This document shows, one piece after another, positions 45,167 through 57,500 of a stretch of 64,000 nt of DNA (position 1 is its first letter; every line of letters starts with the position of its first letter). Both the position numbers and the translations under genes were made by a program. Under the pieces are notes generated by a model, which was not told the origin of the DNA, ran no database searches, and saw only the letters and a program-made list of their open reading frames with translations. Source of the stretch: Salvelinus alpinus (Eukaryota; Chordata; Actinopteri; Salmoniformes; Salmonidae); contig NC_092115.1 in assembly GCF_045679555.1 (NCBI RefSeq), forward strand, positions 40,991,728-41,055,727, given 5' to 3'.

Positions 45167-45678
45167 CGTCCCATGAAGAAGTGTGGTAGGCCTGTGAGGA
45201 AGGATCCTACAGCCATGAGGAAACAGCCCATAGCAATGAGCCTGGGCCGGTGCAGCTTCGCCCCAAAATGGCTGACTACAGCCAGGAACAGCAGGTTACC
45301 TGCAAGAAACCACAACACTACAGTAGCCAGGATTCGCAAATTATAAACACAGTTTTTTTTTTCAAACTAAAAATGGCATATCAGTTTGGATACTAGGCTG
45401 CAACAACATAGCAGCACATAAAACAATGTTAGGGGTTTGACAGTAGAGTCATGGACAAACGCCAGTCAATCAATTAATAGGAACAACTATAAAACTGGAC
45501 AGTATTGAGAGCAGCTCAAGCAACTCAATGTTATTGTTGATACCCATCTCAAAGCTGCCGTCTATGAGTCCGATGAGAGAGCTGGACAGGTCAAAGTGTC
45601 TCTCTGAGTGATGGCACTCTTCATGTAGGTCCCTGACAGAGCTTTGGTAAAGGAGGCGAATGACAGGGCCACGATGAA
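45167..45678 (-). pseudogene. SLCO1-type organic anion transporter, two exons with a frameshift
   Basis: Exon 45544-45678 (acceptor TTTGTCAGCAG) opens FIVALSFASFTKALSGTYMK SAITQ in one frame and continues DLSSSLIGLIDGSFEMG in another; about four bases are missing near 45597 where family members have a residue or two more before the Arg-rich patch. The second exon, 45167-45299 (133 bp, acceptor CTTGCAG, donor GTAAAA), is open: NLLFLAVVSHFGAKLHRPRL then IAMGCFLMAVGSFLTGLPHF. Both match the first two membrane segments of SLCO (OATP) organic anion transporters at the plasma membrane, nearest the SLCO1 branch. No further exons were found downstream, where a Gypsy fragment lies. It is probably a relic; an assembly error could also cause the shift. 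Confidence 0.75.
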
Positions 45679-47639
45679 CTGCTGACAAACACAAGAGAGA
45701 GAACATTAGTGTGTGTTTGTCCGTGTGTATGTGCATGCGTGGATGCGTGTGCAGACAGAGTGCATGTGTAGCTGAGGTGGCCTGCAATAGTAAAAAGAAC
45801 GGACACAAGTTTACGTCTGCAAAGTTCTGGCGCTTTCTTTATTCTGAAGAATGTTTTTTTTTCTCTTGTTCAATTGTCTATTTTCTTGTTAGTACTTTGA
45901 AAATATTCACATCAAACAAGTGCACACTTTAAATTACACAACATAAATGCACTTTACCTAAAGCAGAATTCAAAAATGTTCCACAAATAACCCTGTCTTA
46001 GTGTATGGTTTCACATGAAAACCACATTGTATTTCACATTCATACAATAGAAACACCTATATATGAAAACATAAATAACTGAATGTTTTTCTATATACCG
46101 CTACCTCTATAGAAAACTGACAACAATACATTCAGCTTTAAGATAGTGGCACCTCCAGAAAATCGTCTCTCTCACTGTATGCACTAAAAGTCCACCAGAC
46201 TGAGCGTGCTCGGCCAGTTTACCAGCTAGTGAGCACAATTTTACACAAAACCAATAACATGTAAAACCAACTCAGAAATCCCTAACAAATGGATTCTTAT
46301 TAAAAAATCTCCTAGACAAAATCCAGTACAAGTAAGCTACTCAGTAAACATAGTCTCTGTGACTCGTAAATCGTTTTTTTACCTCAGCTAGCATCAAGCT
46401 AACTAACATATACTCTCACTCAATGTAAATCACGTTCTTCTCTCACTCAGCTCGACACAAAGCCAAAACAAAACCTTTCCTAACGTGATAATACCTTGAC
46501 AAAGTTGTTAAATAGCATGTTATTACATATTGTGTATATATTTGAACGTTTGGAAGTTCTGTTACATACCTGTAATAGTAAAATTAACAGACACAGTTTA
46601 CCTCTGTAAAGTTCTGATCCTTATTCTGCAGAATGGTGAGCGCTTGGCCAGAACTTGCTGTTTCTCCTGCTACAACAGTGCAACAGCGCCATCTATTGGC
46701 CCGATGGACTGCTAACGCTAAAGTGTGTAGAAAATACAATTTAGATTATTTAAGACAAATACATAAACAAATTGGGGGGGGGGGGGGGGGTATGATACAT
46801 GGGTGTCTGTTTTTAGTGACATTGTTTTCAACACATTACACATGCACAATCGTACATGTGCATTTTAGAGCATTATTAAGAACCTTGAGTGTGGAACTGC
46901 AGGGCGTTTACGCAAAAACAACATGAATTTCACATGTGAACACGGGAAGAGTTCCAAAAACATGTTTTCATGTAATGTTAAGTGAAGATAATGTGATCAA
47001 GGTGTATGAATACTTTCTGAAGGCACTGTAGACAAGGATGGGGGCTTGGGGTTTTGATGGGAAAGGTCTAGACTTTACAGGGAAGGACCATGGTTAGCAG
47101 GGTTGGCCTTCATTCCATTTCAATTCAATTAACTCTGAAAATGAAGTCAAATGCAGTTCATGAGTTCACTCAGTTCAGGAAATAACAATATCATTGGATT
47201 TTCTACGTTTTCAAATGTCCAATTACTAAATTTGCTGAGCTGAGCCAGACTGGAATGGAATCAGAGTTTTGCAGGCAGATCACCCGTGATACAAGTCCGT
47301 TTTCGACATCCATCCATGGCTGAGGATGTCAGGATATGACGTGAAAACCGGCCACTAGGGGCAACAGTGAGTGTTGTTACCTTTAAGTAAGTTTTGGTTT
47401 TTCTAGGACATTGTGGATGTGGATAAGCATCTGCCTCTGATTCCACAGGTTTCATGGTTGAATCCAGCGATAGAAAGTCATTTTTGATCGTTTTGTTTTA
47501 AGCCAATCCCAAACATTACCCCTTACCGTAACCATTTGGAGTTAATGCCTAACCTTAAGATTTCGGCGTTAATACCTAAACTTAACCCTAACCTTAAAAT
47601 CCGGAGTTAATTCCTAAATTTAACCTTAAACACTTTTGT
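45679..47639. other. no intact gene; poly-G run and a Tc1 end remnant
   Basis: Two similar blocks of about 70 bp, at 45782-45850 and 46567-46640 (both with AATAGTAAAA and a TCTG-AAAGTTCTG core), lie about 785 bp apart in the same orientation. An 18-base G run is at 46772-46790. A decayed Tc1-like end (TGAATACTTTCTGAAGGCAC TGTA) lies at about 47005-47030. No exon is recognised. Confidence 0.45.
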
Positions 47640-48120
47640 TGATAAAACGTTTACTGGAGACAGGAGAACAAGTGGAGACATAGGACGAGGTGGATAATTG
47701 TATAATAAGGCAGGTTTATTCAAGTGTAAAAATATTAGGCAAAGCGTGCAGCACGGCTCCTTTCTGTCTGATTCGTATGGAATCGTCTGGAAAAGAGGCA
47801 GTTTAAACAGTTGTACAGTTTTATATAGGCAACAAGCAAAGTAGGTTGATCTGGTAGTCTGGCTTTCCGATTTGTCGATCTGGGTCTTGGGTAGTCCTGA
47901 TCAGGCCTGATGTCGACATTCCATTGGCTCTTCCCACAGTCCTTTGTCTTGTGCTCCAACCTTGAGTTGTGTGTGTCTATAATTGTCATGGGGGAGGGGA
48001 GTTGTGTGTGTCGGTGGTTGTCGTCTAATGAGATCAGCATATGTCCAAGAGAAAGAGGGGTTGTGTGCATGTTGTGTCAACTATAGCTAATGTTGAGAAG
48101 TTGTTAAAACAAGTTACCAA
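47640..48120 (-). mobile_element. retrovirus-like LTR
   Basis: On the minus strand: a TATA box (CCTATATAAAACTG, near 47825), and about 100 bases downstream GAATAAACCTGCC, a poly(A)-type signal near 47715. No coding region follows, so it is a solo LTR or fragment. Boundaries are approximate. Confidence 0.5.
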
Positions 48121-49029
48121 TATCTAATACAATTTCTTACACTTTGAGATTTTACATTTGGAACAACTTTGAAATTTGAGAATCATGGACGAACATCTAA
48201 TTCTGATGTGAGACTGTGAGACCTTGCAGGAATTTTGACTCTTGCTGATAAATTTGTGGATCCAGGATCACATGTTGGGATGTGGCTCACTCTAGTGGTG
48301 CTTTTCCATATAGACGTACCCACACTCCAGGGTTTCGCTAGTGTTTCATGTTAATGTCAGCTCTAAAGACATATGGCGAGGGCATCAACAATCTCTGCAT
48401 CATTCAAGTCTGTTGCTTTGTGAGAAGGTGTTAAAGTTTACAGTTAGCCATTGTTATGTAAAAGACAGCCGAAAAGAACACAGAGCATTGCGAGGCACTT
48501 GAGCATTATTTAGGTCACTGTAAACAAGGGCAACAAAGGCCAAATCCAGTGATAATCAAACAGAACAGAAAATACAACCACTGTTGTAACGTGTGGCGGA
48601 AAGAAGCAAACATTATTTTTGTCCCCACCAGTGACTACGCTTCTCCACTTGTGCTCTAACTAGCAATCCCCCTTTCCCTTTCTTTACATTTTCTCATGAA
48701 TGGATTTCACATGAATTCTTGGTTAGTCCCATCTATGCAAATGGTATGTCCGGCATCTAGTGGTGTTTTGCAGTATGACATGACTGGAGTCCTGTCTATC
48801 TCTGTAACATGCTGACCAGACCAGACGGGTCGCGTGTGCGAGCGTTGCAAAATAAATGTACACATATGTTATTCAATCATTGCACCCACACTGAGCATCT
48901 GCTTAGCCAGGTGCTGATATAGAACTTGGTTCTATTTGTGACACTGGACGCGCTGCAAGTCCTGCATCTTCCATCTCCTCATTGGTTTTTAGGAGCATAT
49001 ACCCACGTGCCATCTCCTCATTGGTTTTA
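48121..49029. other. no recognised gene
   Basis: Mostly unique-looking non-coding sequence. A short tandem near 48985-49035 repeats CATCTCCTCATTGGTTTT twice. Confidence 0.4.
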
Positions 49030-49635
49030 AGGAGCATCTATCAAATCAAATTTCAAATCAAATGTATTTATAAAGCCCTTCTTACATCAGCTGATATCTC
49101 AAAGTGCTGTACAGAAACCCAGCCTAAAACCCCAAATAGCAAGCAATGCAGGTGTAGAAACACGGTGGCTAGGAAAAACTCCCTAGAAAGGCCAGAACCT
49201 AGGAAGAAACATAGAGAGGAACCAGGCTATGAGGGGTGGCCAGTCCTCTTCTGGCTGTGCCTGGTGGAGATTATAATAGAACATGGCCAAGATGTTAAAA
49301 TGTTCATAGATGACCAGCAGGGCCAAATAATAATAATCACAGTGGTTGTCGAGGGTGCAACAGGTCAGCACCTCAGGAGTAAATGTCAGTTGGCTTTTCA
49401 TAGCCGATCATTCAGATTATCTCTACCGCTCCTGCTGTCTCTAGAGAGTTGAAAACAGCAGGTCTGGGACAGAGAGCACGTCCGGTGGACAGGTCAGGGT
49501 TCCATAGCCGCAGGCAGAACAGTTGAAACTGGAGCAGCAGCACAGCCAGGTGGACTGGGGACAGCAAGGAGTCATCAGGCCAGGTAGTCCTGAGGCATGG
49601 TCCTAGGGCTCATGTCCTCCGACAGAGAGAGAGAA

Positions 49636-49914
49636 AGAACCAGTGAAGAACAAACACCATTGTAAATACAACCCATATTTATGCTTACTTATTTTAACTT
49701 GTGTGCTTTAACCATTTGTACATTGTTACAACACTGTATATATTTAATATGACACTCATAATGTCTTTATTGTTTTGAAACTTCTGTATGTGTAATGTTT
49801 ACTGTTAATTCCTTTTGTTTGTTTCACTTTTGTGTATTGTCTACCTCATTTGCTTTGGCAATGTTAACACATGTTTCCCATGCCAATAAAGCCCCTTGAA
49901 TTGAATTGAATTGA
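49636..49914 (+). mobile_element. nested LINE-like 3' end with TTGAA tail
   Basis: Contains TTTGGCAATGTTAACACATG, GCCAATAAAGCCCCTTGAAT and a tail of TTGAA repeats, a typical fish LINE 3' terminus. It lies inside the purine-rich stretch of the flanking repeat and splits it. The AGAAAGAA-type sequence on both sides may be the target duplication. Confidence 0.7.
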
Positions 49915-49980
<66 letters not shown>

Positions 49981-49998
49981 ACGAGAGAAAGTGAGAAC
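49915..49998 (+). repeat. (GAAA)n/(GA)n microsatellite
   Basis: A run of about 14 GAAA units followed by a GAGA run, directly downstream of the nested LINE tail; probably expanded from the tail and the purine-rich target site. Confidence 0.95.
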
Positions 49999-50410
49999 GA
50001 GAGAATTAGAGAGAGCATACTTAAATTCACACAGGACACCGGATAAGACAGGATAAATACTCCAGATATAACAGACTGATCCTAGCCTCCCGACACAAAA
50101 ACTACTGCAGCATAAATACTGGAGGCTGAGACAGGAGAGGTCGGGACACACTGTGGCCCCATCCGATGATACCCCCGGACATGGCCAAACAGGCAGGATA
50201 TAACCCTACCCATTTTGCCAAATCACAGCCCCCACAGCAGAAGAGGGATATCTTCAACCACCCTTTTACCATCCTGAGACAAGGCCGAGTATAGCCCACA
50301 AAGATCTCCGCCACGGCACAACCCAAGGGGAGCGCCAACCCAGACAGGAAGATCACGTCAGTGACTCAACCCACTCAAGTGACACACCCCTCCTAGGGAC
50401 GGCATGGAAG

Positions 50411-51239
50411 AGCACAAGTAAGAAAATTGATATAAAACATCCCCACTAAATCTTTTTAAATGCTCACGAATTTCTACAAAATGAGCAACAATGTATATAA
50501 AACATGGCTACAAACTATGAAACGAGCTCACGAATTGTAAAACGTCCACGTACTGTAATATACATCCACTATACTTTTAGTTTTGGATGTTATGATGATA
50601 TTCCCTGGAGGTCGGGGCCCACAGGGCAGGTGCCCTGCATGCCCATTCGGTAATCTCGCCCTGATCATCAAGTTAAACCACAGGTATTGTTGTTACACAT
50701 CCTGTACACTGTCTTGGAGGATAAAACTGAGACTGTAGCCAGCTTCTAATTTACCTAATTTTATTGTCCAAAGAATGTTCTCATAGTCCAGAAGAATTAG
50801 ATGAAAATCCACAATGTTGGTGCCTATACAGGAGCACTGACCAATCTGCCTCCAAAAGAGGACTGTTGGTTTTGAAGATGGTGTGGAGGTCAGTGGTTGA
50901 TGATCTGAGCACCCCCTGAGATGGTGAGTATAGTTTCAGTAGACCACTATTGAGCTGGTAGATCAGATAGGAGCTTCGAGGAAAGGTCATTTAGTGCTTT
51001 GAATGTGGTTCATATTGCCTTATAGTGGATTCAGGACTTGGACAAGGAGTCAATGCAGTTTAAAGATGCATTTACATGGGGGTTTGGATGATAGTGTCAA
51101 ATTTCTTAGAATGAGTGAAAATATTGGAGTTTGGGGAGGGGATAATAGTCAAGTTGGGAAATGTGCAAATATTTAGAATCAAATATATAGTCAAGTTGGG
51201 GATTATTCAGATATTCCTGTTGAAAAAGAGAAAAGAAAG
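50411..51239. other. no recognised gene
   Basis: Downstream of the last recognised exon of the TOGARAM-like gene. A minus-strand open frame at 50781-50990 has no recognisable motif. It may hold the 3' UTR or a further small exon. Confidence 0.35.
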
Positions 51240-51485
51240 AAATATATAATTTTACAGTATATTAAATTCATCTCATTGGGACAAAACTGGTTGAATAAAC
51301 GTTGTTTCCACCTCATTTCAACAACAAAAAAATCTATGTGATGATGGTGAATCAACGTGGAAAACACAATTGGATTTTTTTCACCCAACTTTTAACCAAC
51401 ATTTTTGGTTGATTTCACATTTTGTTTGATTTCCCAAATTGAAATCAAAACTAGACATTGAACTGATGTCTGTGCCCAGTGGGAT
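51240..51485. repeat. dispersed vertebrate-type repeat fragment
   Basis: Contains GGTTGAATAAACGTTGTTTC, CAACGTGGAAAACACAATTG and ends TGTGCCCAGTGGG, like a common fish repeat built of short inverted AACGTTG/CAACGT pieces. No coding. Confidence 0.5.
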
Positions 51486-51549
51486 TGGATTTCTGTAATC
51501 ATATCAGCTCATTTGTCACACTTCTTCTAATCATCCAGAGAGAATGTAC

Positions 51550-54500
51550 CTTTCTTTGAGGTTAACCTTTGAGATGACCTCCCTCAAGGATTCTCGCTCT
51601 TTCCTCGGAGCGAATTTATCCCACATTTTAGCAAAGTCGCCATTGGTCGCCAGGTTTCTCAAGATATTGCGACCATGATGCCTGTGGACAAAGATATTAA
51701 TATCATCTTAAACGTGCAACATATCAAATAATTTCTGCTGTCTGTGATTAAAAACAGTACTCAATTGATGGCAACCTGAGAAAAAATATCCCCTCAAATA
51801 AGACATACATTAGGTAGAATTTGCAAGAGGGTCGGTTTGAGTAATGCACCGCATTACCTGATCTACAAATCATCTCAACTATCTAACAACTGGGTATTAA
51901 CCGTTTGTTATTATGAAAATCTTAGCGAATCTGCACAGAGCTTGGCTCAGGCCAACCATTGTGATTAAGTAGGGTTGTCTTCATTAGGCACCAAACAGAA
52001 GGAAGGAAACTGAATCAGGTACTGACTATTTGGACTCATTTAAAATTTTTACCCTAATTTCGTGGTATCCAATTAGTAGTTACAATCTTGTCCCATCGCT
52101 GCAACTCCCGTAAGGACTCTGGAGAGGCGAAGGTCGAGAGCCGTGTGTCCTCCGAAACACAACCCAGCCAAGCCGCACTGCTTCTTGACACAATGCCTGC
52201 TTAACCTGGATGCCAGCAGCACCAATGTGTCGGAGGAAACACCATACACCTGGCGACCGTGTCAGCATGCATTGCACCCCGCCCACCACAGGAGGTCGCT
52301 AGTTGGCGAAACATCCCGGCCAAACATCCCGGCTAAGCTTTTGGCTTTTTAACTTTCAAACCCACATGAGTGCCTGGACTTGGATTTTCCGATGCCACGT
52401 AGCACTTATTTGTGTTTATAATTTTTCCTTTTTGTTTTCAATTACTATTCCCCTCCAAGAGAACCTGTGGTTGTTTTGGAATACCTAAAATCCGCAATTC
52501 AATCCATGACACCCTTTAGCATAGATGCTGTAGACAGCCGACAATGTGGCTTTTAAAGGCAATTTCAATTTGTATTCGTGGTAAACGCTGCAGATGTTGA
52601 CTCAAGAGTAAATTACCTTTAAAAGCTGCATTGTCGGCAATATAGTGCTATAGCGAGCCATGGATTGAATCCCGGCCTTAACTGTTATGTTGAAGCAAGC
52701 TACTTTACAGGAGGAACTTCCCACCTGGCTTCCTGTGCAGGGTCCACAGCCAGTTTACTGACGGCAATCAAGAAACGGTCAGTGAGGTCTTTCTTCCCCG
52801 ACAGGAGACGAGCCATCCCCATGACCTCAGCCAGTCTCTCCAGGTGCTGAGCAGTGCAGCTCCTCACTGCAGCGTTACGGTGGCTGAGGAAGGAAAAACA
52901 GAGCACATCAGTTACATGTCATAGAGATACACGAGTTAGGAGACAAATGATAATGGATTGTATTGATGAAGTCTCATCGATGGATCAAAATGTTCGGTAA
53001 GGCTTTATATTAAGGTCCCTTAATATACCATTTATAAACTGTTTGTAAAGAGTTTACTTACCATGTATTAATCATTATTCCTACATTTGTAAATGTCAAT
53101 AAGAAATCTATAAATAGTTATTTACACATTTATAAACGCTATTTTAAATGATTTGTTCATGATTTATCAGATAATTAATAAGGTGTTTGATCATAGTATG
53201 TTCACAATTTGTAAATGATTAATAATGTACTACTAATGTACTATAAACCAGTTATAAAGGAGTTATTGTCAAGGCATTTGTTAATGGTTGATTAATGGTT
53301 TGACTCACCATTTATATACATATTTTTAAATGTATTTATAAATGTCTCGAATGGTGTATTTATTAATGAGTGCATTTATGAATGTGAGTACATAGATTTA
53401 CTAATACCTCAGTGCCTCACTAATAGCCCCTAATCTAAAGTGTTCACTATATATACTTTATAAATGTTTATAAATGACTTGTTACTCCCCAAAGGCTAGC
53501 ACACATCAGTAGACAGTACCTCTCCACCAATGGCTAAAAATAATCTAAATAACGCAATGGTAAAAGAAGAAGTACACAACACAAGGATGTATAAGACATA
53601 ACTAAAAAATGTGTATTCATTCAAATGTGACGTCTAGCGTTGGGGTGAGTTGCTGCCGGAAGTGTTGTGGAATAACCTAGCATGCTGAGGAAAAAGGCAG
53701 TTAATTAAAAACTAGCAGTATTTCAATCTTCTTGATTTCGAGGCTTGGATAATGGGACAATTAGGAGTACAGTGATTCCTTCCATCCCTGGATTTAGATA
53801 CGTTTTCAAGCCATATCCCTTTTCCGTCACCACGGTGATAACATATTGCCATAGGACCGTTTCGACTTGATGGCAGACTGAACTTGAAGTCGAGCTTTGG
53901 CTAACTAAGCACAGTAACATAATTAAACTCAAAATATGCTATTCTGTTATTTTGAAAGAACCTCTTAAGGATCGAAACCTTCAATTTTCACCTAAAATGA
54001 CATACCCAAATCTAACTGCCTGTAGCTCAGGACCTGAAGCAAGGATATGCATATTCTTGATACCATGTGAAAGGAAACACTGAAGTTTGTAGAAATGTTA
54101 AATTAATGTAAGAGAATATAACACATTAGATCTGGTAAACGATAATACATAGAAAATAACGTGTTTTATTTTGTGTTTTTTGTACCATCATCTTTGAAAT
54201 GCAAGATAAAGGCCATAACGTATTATTCCAGCCCAGGAGCAATTTCAATTTTGGCCACTAGATGGCAGCAGTGTCAGTGCAACGTTTTAGACTGATCCAA
54301 TGAACCATTGTATATCTGTTCAAAATGTTGTATCAAGACTGCCCAAATGTGCCTAATTGGTTTATCAATACATTGTGCACTCTTCTCAAACAAATAGATT
54401 GTTATTCATTCACGGTAATACCTACTGTAAATTGGACAGTGCAGTTAGATTAGCAAGAATTTAAGCTTTCTGCCCATATCAGATATGTCTATGTCCTGGG

Positions 54501-57500
54501 AAATGTTTTTGTTACTTACAACCTCATGCTAATCACATTGGCCCACGTTAGCTCAACCGTCCCGCGGGGGTGGACACTTATCCCGTAGAGGTTAATATCA
54601 TAATGTTTCTTAAGAACTGCCTAAATGAAAACATTTGAATATTTGTGATGGTGTATATTAAATTGATTGACTTTGTAGTGTGGTAGTATTTGATATATAA
54701 CTATTTATACATTAAAATTGTTATCTTTTACGCTATAAAGATACTTAAAATATGCAAGCAAGCATTAGGCAATGAGTTGACATTGACTAGCAAGAATTGG
54801 ACTGAGAGTGGAAAGGTATTTAACATTATGAAATCATATACAAGGCATTAACAAACATTACAATGCAATACCTTATGCATGATCAGAGAGAGCGAGAAAA
54901 GTTGTTAGAATAAAAAAATGTGACTTGTTGACCAATATGCTACTATAAAAGTGAACTTCCAATCAGATATCAGACCTGCAGATGTCAACACAACTGAAAC
55001 TCTGCTACCCAGAGTGGTGACGAGGGGGTTGGTGAGATAATTGAAATTATAAACCGGGTGGTTCGAGCCCTGAATGCTGATTGGCTGAAAGCCGTGGTAT
55101 ATAACCAACCATTTGGTTTTGAAATATTGAAACCAAACCATATGATTTGAATTAAGTATTTAAGTAAACAACAGGAACAGGTGACTAAGAAGCACTTAAA
55201 TGCCAATCACCATATAAGTCCAAAGAAGAAAAAGCCCGGAAGGAGGAGAGATGACTAGAAACGATTCGGTTGACTGTTTTATGTGTGGATTATTTTTCGG
55301 AGTAGAGGACCTTGTGCATTTCAGGTAAAATAACAACTCAATGTTTATATCCCAGGACAAATTAGCTAGCAACAGCAAGCTAGCTAAATAGGACAAATTA
55401 GCTAGAAAGTGCAAGCTAGCTATCTAAATTGCCATAAATGTTTAATGCTTTTCGACCTGTCCCCAAATTAATTTAATTGGTTCAGAGTTTGTTTTCATAT
55501 TTTAACCTGCGTGTCGTGATCGCGTTTGGTGTAAGTGGACAAAATAAATTGATGCACGATGGCGCGTGCAGCCAGTTTGGGTTCCGTGTAAGCTGGCAGG
55601 AACATTAGGCACTCAGCATTTAAACAACATTTTGTTGTATTAAATCATTATAGTCTATAGATTGCACATACATGCTGTTTGACTTACTTAGAATTAAATA
55701 CAAATCAAACTAAAAATGCCTCATTAGGCTCAGTCTACAGTGCCTTTGAATTCATTTTTAGAAACATGAGTTTGGCCAGAGTCTGTAGCTTCAGGATCAT
55801 GTGATTGTGCCTGGAGAGCAGGCCAGCCGCAGAGAATACCCTCTCAGCCATTGCAGAGCCACTTGGGATGCTAAACACCGTTTGGGCCACTAATGCCAAA
55901 CTGGGCAGGGATGTATAGTTATTTGTATTTTTTTTCTATAGGTAGGCTTAAAGGATTTTAGGTAAAATATCCCTATCAAAACAGAACGAACCTTGAAAGA
56001 GGTAATATAGTTAGTTAACATGCCATCAAAGGTGGCCTATTGTATAGATAATAGAAGGAAAATTAACTGAACTTTTTAGAGAATTTTTTGTTCATAAATA
56101 ATCTAAAATGACGCACTTAGCTAGCTACCCACCTCGTTCCTTTCTGTTAGCCTGTACACGTAGTAAGTACATGCTTTCGGGATACCTGTCTTTTCATTCT
56201 TTAGTTGTGGACACTACATAACCACACTCCCTCTCTTGCTCTTGGTCCTCCTCATCTTTGTAAGTCACCTTGATTTTTCACCTGTGTGTTTTATCAGCTT
56301 CTTTTTGAAGATATTTAGAATATTAGATGACAGTAGCTAAAGCAAGGTGCTATAGCAGCACACAAGTAGACTACAAATGCATGCTGGGCCGGGCAGCCCT
56401 GAGCTTGTAAAACGAGTGCTACTGGAGCACTGCTGGAGAGAAATTGGAGGGGGCGAGAAAGCCGAAGCTCCAGCCTCTGGGAAACTTGCTCCATGCTCCA
56501 GTCAAATAGGGCAAGCTCCACTCCTCACTCCGCTCACATACTCTGGCATGGCCGCTCACACCACACCCTAGGTGGGACTGACTGTGCAGCTATCTGTATC
56601 TCAGTCAGACATGTCGCTTTGGAGCCTAATTGTGCTCTGTTCTAACAAATCTCGCTGCGAGTCATGTAGAAATGACCTAGTCAGATCATGCTCTTTTTCG
56701 TAAACTTGAAGTTCTGCTTGCAATTGCTCTATGTGTAACAGGGTTGGTTATGTTTCCACTTGCCTCTAAAGAAATGTGTATTTAATGTTCAAGCATTCTT
56801 ATTGGTTGGTTCAACTCTGATGACAATAAGGTGTGTTGTGATTGGCCCCGCTTGCAGATAGGGGGAGATGGCGAACGTCAGGTCTTCCCAGTATGAAAAT
56901 GTGTTGCAAGGGGTAGGTCACGTTCTGAATATTGTTTTATATTTTACAATGTGTACAAGTTTGCTGTACGTTACTGATTTATACATGTGTGGGTATATGG
57001 TACTTGTTAGGGATTGAGGGGCTTTCTGGGATGTGCTTTGGCATATGATTGCTGTAAATAAGTGTGTTAGCTAGCATACACCGATGTAATGGTCACATAA
57101 GCCCACTGCTAACACAGTTGTCTTCATGCTAAAGATTTTGCCATCGACAGCCATCAATATGCACAACTAACGTGCTGTTTCCCATTTAACAACAGCAACA
57201 GAAATAAATGATGCTCAACTGGGACCACTGGCTGATGTGATTTATTTGGAGAAAACACAACGCAAGGAGAGTACGATTTACATCTGTTACATATGTTGCG
57301 CTCTGATGTCCTCTGGGAAGTTCATCAGTAGTTTGCTGTGTTGTTATTCATTTTTCCATAGTAAAAACACAGCAAGCTTTAGAACTAACATTCTCTTGTA
57401 TTTTTTCTTTTGCATGTCAATACACTGAGTATACAAAACATTAAGAACACCTTCTCTTTCCATGACAGACTGACCAGGTGAATCCAATTATTGATGTCAC

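Larger units (their letters stand above)
49030..50410 (-). mobile_element. long dispersed fish repeat, split by a nested insert
   Basis: Begins with the inverted TCAAATCAAATTTCAAATCA tail and AGCTGATATCTCAAAGTGCT, continues to about 49635, then resumes at about 49986 through TACTGGAGGCTGAGACAGG and CACAGCCCCCACAGCAGAAG to about 50410. This is a very widespread salmonid retroelement 3' region, read here in reverse. A plus-strand fragment of the same repeat lies at 57665-57950. No coding potential. Confidence 0.7.

Noticed and set aside
47510..47640. Interstitial telomere block
   Set aside because: Only scattered AACCTTAA/AACCCTAA words without tandem TTAGGG periodicity.
54290..54310. CTCF-like site in CCACTAGATGGCAGCAGTG (actual position about 54258-54276)
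   Set aside because: The motif is part of a dispersed repeat consensus; without binding data it cannot be called a regulatory site.
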